A stretch of 64,000 nt of DNA from Fen-549 sp050011315 (GTDB lineage Bacteria; Actinomycetota; Thermoleophilia; Gaiellales; Gaiellaceae), in contig JBEKJI010000002.1 of the NCBI GenBank assembly GCA_050011315.1, positions 145,508 to 209,507 on the forward strand, given 5' to 3'. This document shows positions 59,372 to 64,000 of this stretch, piece by piece; position 1 is the first letter of the stretch; every line of letters begins with the position of its first letter. A program made the position numbers and the translations under genes. The notes below the pieces were generated by a model that was not told the DNA's origin, ran no database searches, and saw only the letters and a program-made list of their open reading frames with translations.

Positions 59372-61186
59372 CTACTTGCGGAGCGTTCCCGTCAGGGAAG
59401 CCGTGTAGGAAGCTGAGCCGCCGCAAGCCGCCACCCCGTTGTTCGGGCTGACCACGCGAGTGGTTCCCGACCACTCCACGACTCGCCAATGGCCCTTGAC
59501 CCAGCGGCTCTGCTGAGCCTGGATCTGCACGTTCTCGCTGCCACCGGCCGTGTATCCGGCCTGGCAGACGAACTTGCGGCCGCCGTGGCCCTTGAAGGCC
59601 TTGCCCGACTTGGCCAGCTTGAAGCGGGAGGCGCCGCTGGCGACCGCGGTGGTGCAGTTGCGCCCCCTGCAGCTCTGGTTGAACCGCCAGGTCATTCTGT
59701 CGGTCGAGCCACGCCTCAAGTCCCCGAAGTTGTGGGCTCTCAGGATCCGCTCTTGCACCGTGTAGGTGCCCAGGAACTGACCGTTTTCAGGCGCCAGCGG
59801 GAAGCCGTAGGTGGCCGTGTCGGGTGCCCAGTCGTAGGCGGCGTTGACCACATTCGGGTGCCCGTCCGGCCCGTAGGTCACATGCGAGGCCGCGTAGACG
59901 GCGAAGTTGAAGTTCTTCGCATTGCCCAGATCGGCCTGGTCGATGCTGAAGCGAAGCCCTCCGTTAAAGCGCCAGTCGCCGAAGGAGGCGTCTTGCTGCG
60001 GCACCCAGCCTCCGTTCTGCCACGCGAACAGGAACAGAAGCGGCTGGTAGCAGTTCGCCTTCGTAAGCCCCCGGGTGACGAGCTTGTCGCCACCTCCGAC
60101 GGCATAGGAGGTTCGCTGCGCCTGGATGACGTAGTCGAAGCCGTGCGAGTCTCCAGTGGCCGGATTGCTGTCAGCGTCGACGTAGATGCGGATGAGCATG
60201 TCCTGGGTGAACTCCTGCGTGCCTGGGATCTGGACGTTGAAGTTCAGCTGCTCGTGGCGCCAGCGCATCACGTTGATCTGCGTGATGTCGGGTGCGCCCT
60301 GTCCGACACCGTCGCCGACCGGATCGTTGTAGGAGCTGTAGTCGAACGGCTGGTAGCTGTAGGTGCTCGTGTCCGGAGCCCAGTCGTAGGCGACGTTCGT
60401 CAGGATCGGCCAGCCGCTGTCGTCGAAGGTGACGTTCGAAGCGGCATAGACAGCGAAGTTGAAGGCAAGCGCGTCGCCCAGGTTGTGAGCGTTGAGCTGG
60501 ATGTTCAGGTTGCCGTCGCCGAACCAGCCACTCAGTTCGGCGTCGACCGGCGCCCAGCCGGCGCCGTTCCACTTGTAGAGAGCTATTCCGGCATCGCCGT
60601 CACCACCGTCGCACTTGAGCGCCTTCATCGCCCTGGGATGGACGACCCACTCGCTGCTGCCGCCAGAGCCACCGCCGGGGGCGGGGTTGGTGGTCGTATC
60701 GCCGCCGTTGTTGTCGGGCGTTGTGGTCGTGGTGTCGCCACCGTTGTCGTTCGAGCTGTTGTCGCCGCCGGGCGTCGCCGTACCCTGAGCCTGGATCATG
60801 TACTCGAAGCCCTTGGGATTTCCCGTCGTCGACGTCTTGTCCGAGTCGATGAACGTGCGGATCACCATGTCGCTCGTGAACGCGGACCCGTTGTCGAGCC
60901 CGATCTGGAACGACGTTCCGCCGCCCTCGTAGCTGGTGACAGTGATGCCCGCGATATCCGGCGCGTTGGCGCCGCTGCCGTCGCCAGTCGGATCGGCGTA
61001 GACGGTGGTATTGAGGGGATGGCATTTACTGGTAGCGCTGGCGCCAGTCGTAAGTACGGCCATGGCGGCCGCGAGCGCGGCAATACCCAGATACATCGCG
61101 AAGCAGCGCGATTTAGCAGCCCTTTTGCGCGGCCCCCCGAGGCGCCCGGAGGGCAGCCACGAGGCACGTTTTTCGCTGGAAAGCAT
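59372..61186 (-). CDS. Secreted protein with an internally duplicated domain
   Basis: A 604-residue exported protein; the signal anchor is MYLGIAALAAAMAVLTTGASA (near residues 31-51). Two related units follow: residues 62-290 and 290-470 both carry a DP(x)GDG(x)G(x)APDI motif, MxIRxxxDxDxxxxTGxxxGF(E/D)Y(M/V)IQAQ, and AFNFAVYAASxVT with YDWAPDTxTY. A Thr/Asn/Gly linker splits the first unit. The C-terminal 120 residues have four cysteines and end in a basic tail like that of the first gene of this window. Beta-rich, probably a surface binding protein. No enzymatic motif is seen. Confidence 0.75.
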   Translation of the reverse strand: MLSSEKRASWLPSGRLGGPRKRAAKSRCFAMYLGIAALAAAMAVLTTGASATSKCHPLNTTVYADPTGDGSGANAPDIAGITVTSYEGGGTSFQIGLDNGSAFTSDMVIRTFIDSDKTSTTGNPKGFEYMIQAQGTATPGGDNSSNDNGGDTTTTTPDNNGGDTTTNPAPGGGSGGSSEWVVHPRAMKALKCDGGDGDAGIALYKWNGAGWAPVDAELSGWFGDGNLNIQLNAHNLGDALAFNFAVYAASNVTFDDSGWPILTNVAYDWAPDTSTYSYQPFDYSSYNDPVGDGVGQGAPDITQINVMRWRHEQLNFNVQIPGTQEFTQDMLIRIYVDADSNPATGDSHGFDYVIQAQRTSYAVGGGDKLVTRGLTKANCYQPLLFLFAWQNGGWVPQQDASFGDWRFNGGLRFSIDQADLGNAKNFNFAVYAASHVTYGPDGHPNVVNAAYDWAPDTATYGFPLAPENGQFLGTYTVQERILRAHNFGDLRRGSTDRMTWRFNQSCRGRNCTTAVASGASRFKLAKSGKAFKGHGGRKFVCQAGYTAGGSENVQIQAQQSRWVKGHWRVVEWSGTTRVVSPNNGVAACGGSASYTASLTGTLRK

Positions 61187-61379
61187 CGTTCAACCTCCTA
61201 TCGTCCGTCAGCCCCGATTCGCCGATCGACTCCGCACGGGCCGGATACAGGCGTCGGCTGCCGGAAGCTTCCACTCAGGACTCGCTCACGCGCCGCGTAT
61301 CGAGATCGAGTCTCCCCCATAACTTGTTCATAAGTCGCGAAGCCTTGTACGTCAATAACCCGGTGAGCGAAGTTTCGTC

Positions 61380-62528
61380 TCACCCTTTCGAGCGCCGCTG
61401 TTCTGGCGTAGTCCGGCGAGTGTGCACTTCTACTTGCGCCGCCGCCGATCTGTTACCTGCGGCGTCGAAGGCCAGAACGCGTACGAGATAGCTGTTTCCG
61501 GGCCTGAGCCCGTGCAGAACGAATCGAGTCTTGGCGGTCGAGGCGACCCGCTTTCGGCCCCTTAATACGACGTAGCGAGTCGTGCCGACATCGTCGCGGG
61601 CGACGTTCCAGGCGAGCGTGACCTTCGTCGTGCCGCGTTTGACGACGCGGAGCCAGGCGGGTGGGTTGGGCGCCTCGGTATCGAGGCCGCTGCGCTTGTA
61701 GACGCGAACGTAGTCGACCAGCAGAGTGGTGGGAAAGACCGTGCTCGAATCCGGAGGCCCCGGCCATTCGCCGCCGATGGCGAGGTTGAAGATCAGGAAG
61801 AAGGGATGGTCGAAGGCCCAGGGGGCTTCGCGTGGCAGAGCGCGCGGCGTCTTCCAGGCGTAGCGAACGCCGTCGAGATACCAGGCGATTCCCTTCGGAG
61901 ACCATTCGACCGCGTAGAGGTGATAGTCGTCGGCGAGAACGCCTTCGGTGAGCGTATAGGCAGTGCTGATCGGGCCGTCGTCGTAGCCGGGGCCGTGCAT
62001 CGAGCCGAATACCGTCGCCGGCTCGCGACCGATCGCCTCCATCACGTCGATCTCGCCACAGCGAGACCAGCCCACACTGTCGATATTCGTCCCGAGCATC
62101 CAGAAGGCCGGCCACATCCCCTGTCCCGAGGGGATCTTCATACGTGCCTCAAACCGACCGTAGGTGCGCGCGAACAGCCCTTTACTTAGGATGCGCCCCG
62201 AGGTGTAGTCCCTTCCTTGGTACGACTCGTGCCGGGCGATTATTCGCAGCCTCCCGGAGCCGTCCAGGCTCACGTTTTGAGAACGCTTCGTGTAGCACTC
62301 GAGCTCGCTGTTGCCCCAGCCCGAGCAGCCGACGTCATATGTCCATTTGCCGCTGTCAGGTGCGGTACCGGCCGCACCGTCGAACTCGTCTTGCCAGACG
62401 AGCTTCCAACGTGAGGAGCCGTCTCCGGGCAGGGAGCCAGCGGATACCGCCCCGAGCGCGGCCACCACGTCCCCCACGACGATCAAGACTGCGGCCAGCG
62501 CTAACCGAAACCGACGCGAAAACGCCAC
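61380..62528 (-). CDS. Secreted GH16-family glycoside hydrolase (beta-glucanase-like) with C-terminal FN3 domain
   Basis: A 382-residue enzyme. Signal peptide (ALAAVLIVVGDVVAALGAVSAG), then a GH16 domain (residues 40-280): WKLVWQDEFDG at the start, GRFEARMKIPSGQGMWPAFWML and the catalytic GEIDVMEAIG with both glutamates, and GEWPGPP near the end. A fibronectin type III domain (residues 288-375) follows. GH16 enzymes cut beta-1,3/1,4-glucans, laminarin or agar-type chains outside the cell. It is in a block of secreted genes with the 604-residue protein. Confidence 0.92.
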   Translation of the reverse strand: MAFSRRFRLALAAVLIVVGDVVAALGAVSAGSLPGDGSSRWKLVWQDEFDGAAGTAPDSGKWTYDVGCSGWGNSELECYTKRSQNVSLDGSGRLRIIARHESYQGRDYTSGRILSKGLFARTYGRFEARMKIPSGQGMWPAFWMLGTNIDSVGWSRCGEIDVMEAIGREPATVFGSMHGPGYDDGPISTAYTLTEGVLADDYHLYAVEWSPKGIAWYLDGVRYAWKTPRALPREAPWAFDHPFFLIFNLAIGGEWPGPPDSSTVFPTTLLVDYVRVYKRSGLDTEAPNPPAWLRVVKRGTTKVTLAWNVARDDVGTTRYVVLRGRKRVASTAKTRFVLHGLRPGNSYLVRVLAFDAAGNRSAAAQVEVHTRRTTPEQRRSKG

Positions 62529-62583
62529 TACTCTCAGCGTAGAACGCTTCCCCGCCGTCTACCAGACACCGCGGCTAACCAGA

Positions 62584-62700
62584 TCAGCCCCTAGAGACTT
62601 CGAGCGCCAGCTGGTCGCCGAGCGCGCGACCGACAACGTCCACGTACTGCTTTACGCCCTTGGTCTTGAAGGTGGCGGGCCAGTAGCCAAAGCCTCGCAC
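62584..62700 (-). CDS. Possible 38-residue ORF or gene remnant
   Basis: A GTG frame coding a short sequence with strong codon bias (FGYWPATFKTKGVKQYVDVV, then GRALGDQLALE). It looks like the end of a real gene, but the frame upstream is not protein-like, so it may be a truncated remnant. It lies upstream of the GH16 gene on the same strand. Confidence 0.3.
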   Translation of the reverse strand: MRGFGYWPATFKTKGVKQYVDVVGRALGDQLALEVSRG

Positions 62701-62852
62701 GACCGAGCGCTCGCCGCCGCGACAACCGCAACGACACCCGCGGATCGTTTCCGGCTTGCTCAATCTGCCCGGCGAGGTGAGGATTGCGCATCCTACTACT
62801 CGGGGTAAAGCTTCACTCTCGACGGAATCAGTGCAGAGAGGAGGCGTGTCAG

Positions 62853-63341
62853 GTGGAGGACCTGGGCGCAGTTCTGCTCGTAGCCGCCGTAGCCATGTTC
62901 TTTCTCGCCTCCACGATCTGGAGGCACCGTCTCGATCGCGACGGGAATGGCAGCGGGCGGATCCTGCTGCCCGAAGAAGGTCACAAAACCGCGCGCCCGC
63001 TTCGGATCGAAGGCGAGCTCTCACCGGTCGCCCACGGGTACCACGCCTGGCTCGCTTTCGAAGCCGAAAGCCTGCTCTTTCCGGTCGAGCCGGAACTTGC
63101 CGCGAGCGGTGGGCGCTTCGCCGCCGAGATTGCCTCCGAGCAGATTCCCGAAGAACCGTTTTCGCTCACACTGCTACTGGTCGGGGCGAAGGGCCAGCGG
63201 GCGATCGAGTACTGGCTGCTTCAAGGCGGCCTCGGCGAGGGGTATCCGGGATTCGAGGGCATTCCCGGCGCAAGCGAGCTCGACGCGGTGCGCAACCTCC
63301 TGCCCGAGCCGAATGTCGGGGCCCGGCAGAAAAGCCGCTAG
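62853..63341 (+). CDS. Hypothetical single-pass membrane protein
   Basis: A 162-residue protein. GTG at 62853 with AGGAGG eight bases before is preferred over an upstream start in the same frame. A membrane helix (LGAVLLVAAVAMFFLASTIW, residues 4-23) is followed by a soluble alpha/beta domain (LRIEGELSPVAHGYHAWLAFEAESLLFPV, LTLLLVGAKGQRAIEYWLL). No family is recognised. It converges on the last gene of the window by a four-base overlap. Confidence 0.55.
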   Translation: MEDLGAVLLVAAVAMFFLASTIWRHRLDRDGNGSGRILLPEEGHKTARPLRIEGELSPVAHGYHAWLAFEAESLLFPVEPELAASGGRFAAEIASEQIPEEPFSLTLLLVGAKGQRAIEYWLLQGGLGEGYPGFEGIPGASELDAVRNLLPEPNVGARQKSR

Positions 63342-64000
63342 CCGGCCGTGAGCAGCGGGCTGGTGTACTGCTGAATCGGACCGGGGTTGGTGCTTGCCAC
63401 CACGCGAACGCGCAGGTGGTACAAATCGCCGGCCGATAACGCCGCGCCCTGCGGTAGCTGCACGATGGTCGGCGTACTGGCGGTAAGAGAACCGCGACGC
63501 GCGAGTACGGGCTTGCCGTCGCTCGCCCGCTCGAGCGTGATCAGATAGAGGCAGTCGCGCGTGCAGGCGAGAACGACCTGGGGCGGATAGCTCGTAGACA
63601 GCTGAAGTGGATACGCGAGTGTGCTAGCGGCCACTCGTGCCCCCAACCCGGGACACACCCGCAGCGTGCCGCGCGCGGCCGAGAGAGCCGACGTGCGCAC
63701 GCTGGCCGCGCTCGTCTTGGCGCTGCCGTCGGCGTAGAACAGCCCCGACTGGTCACCCGCGGCGGGGTAATCCACGAGCCGGCGGAAGATGACGCCCGAA
63801 ACGTTCGGCATGCAGACGGCGCTTTGAAGAGCTTGGTTGTAGGCGCTCGCCTGGGCGCTCTCCCCTACCCCGGCGAACGGACCAGGTGCCGGATAGAGAC
63901 TAGCCTTCTCGACCGGAATGGTCGTCGCCGCGGCGATACCGTCCACGAGCACCGGCAACGTCGAGCCGAGTTGATCGCTACCGTCGAAGGCGTCACCGAG
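63338..64000 (-). CDS. Secreted protein, C-terminal part, possibly glycoside hydrolase-related (5' end outside window)
   Basis: The frame is open to the window edge, so the N-terminus is missing. The visible 220 residues contain NVSGVIFRRLVDYPAAGDQSGLFYADGSAKTSAASVRTSA, which resembles the closing region of GH5/GH39-like barrels, then a beta-rich C-terminal domain with LRVCPG, VLACTRDCLYLI and an HLRVRVVAST strand. Two cysteine pairs suit an extracellular protein. Its neighbours (GH16, the duplicated secreted protein) support a surface or carbohydrate role. Confidence 0.6.
   Translation of the reverse strand, partial: LGDAFDGSDQLGSTLPVLVDGIAAATTIPVEKASLYPAPGPFAGVGESAQASAYNQALQSAVCMPNVSGVIFRRLVDYPAAGDQSGLFYADGSAKTSAASVRTSALSAARGTLRVCPGLGARVAASTLAYPLQLSTSYPPQVVLACTRDCLYLITLERASDGKPVLARRGSLTASTPTIVQLPQGAALSAGDLYHLRVRVVASTNPGPIQQYTSPLLTAG

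Noticed and set aside
62584..63024. 147-codon minus-strand frame as a full gene
   Set aside because: Only the last 38 codons look coding; the first hundred are opposite a better-supported plus-strand gene and are arginine/cysteine-rich.

Overview
The window is high-GC bacterial DNA with GTG and TTG starts, tRNA genes lacking encoded CCA, a WhiG/FliA-type sigma factor, a two-protein EF-G-like translation set and many secreted proteins of the kind seen in soil Actinomycetota. Gene content and style (PD40 propeller proteins with short Ig-like tails, DUF4232, DUF2332, collagen-like secreted protein, paired ECF sigma and membrane partner) suggest class Thermoleophilia (Gaiellales or Solirubrobacterales relatives). 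This placement is inference from gene style only.

Layout. 0-5 kb: the 3' end of a propeller protein gene, an unexplained hairpin-rich stretch, a cold shock gene, folD, tRNA-Cys and an OafA-type acyltransferase. 5.0-10.8 kb: a probable genomic island between a 35-bp copy of the tRNA-Gly 3' half and the intact tRNA-Gly(GCC) gene. It carries small orphan genes, a large protein joining an AcrVA2-like RGH motif to a PD-(D/E)XK nuclease, and a collagen-like secreted protein. 10.8-20 kb: RNase HI, a NIF3-fold-like protein, an EF-G-like GTPase, the WhiG/FliA sigma factor, tRNA-Trp, an ECF sigma factor with its membrane partner, and deoC. 20-26 kb: a GGDEF/HD-GYP protein, a degenerate OmpR-type regulator and a PhoU-like/Pit phosphate pair. 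26-33 kb: meaB and a complete oligopeptide ABC transporter operon. 33-40 kb: a HisC-like aminotransferase and a 2-oxoacid dehydrogenase complex (E1 alpha, E1 beta, E2, E3). 40-54 kb: pheST, a methyltransferase, lemA with a DUF2207 protein, a SpoU methyltransferase, an esterase, DUF2332, infC-rpmI-rplT and thrS. 54-64 kb: a STAS protein, a polar amino-acid ABC transporter, an acetate transporter (SatP/YaaH) and a block of secreted carbohydrate-active or surface proteins including a GH16 enzyme.

The most unusual content lies between 5 and 17 kb. Four copies of a roughly 223-bp element, here called element E, share one order of hairpins. Their stem sequences differ between copies while base pairing is kept, and all four end in a hairpin with a single bulged T. 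Three copies start within a few bases of the 3' end of a gene (tRNA-Gly, tRNA-Trp, the sigma factor) in that gene's orientation. A second element of about 167 bp, repeat A, sits alone at 11.9 kb and is inserted inside one E copy at 15.2 kb; its terminal stem also covaries between the two copies. A fused fragment of tRNA-Gly and an E end marks the left edge of the island. I know of no described family that matches E or A.

Genes working together: the ABC transporters at 27-33 and 56-58.5 kb import peptides and polar amino acids; SatP and the 2-oxoacid dehydrogenase feed acyl-CoA metabolism; the translation genes (pheST, infC-rpmI-rplT, thrS, fusA2) form a conserved core. A promoter of FliA type lies upstream of the coiled-coil gene at 19.6 kb, close to the sigma factor that would read it and to the c-di-GMP gene.
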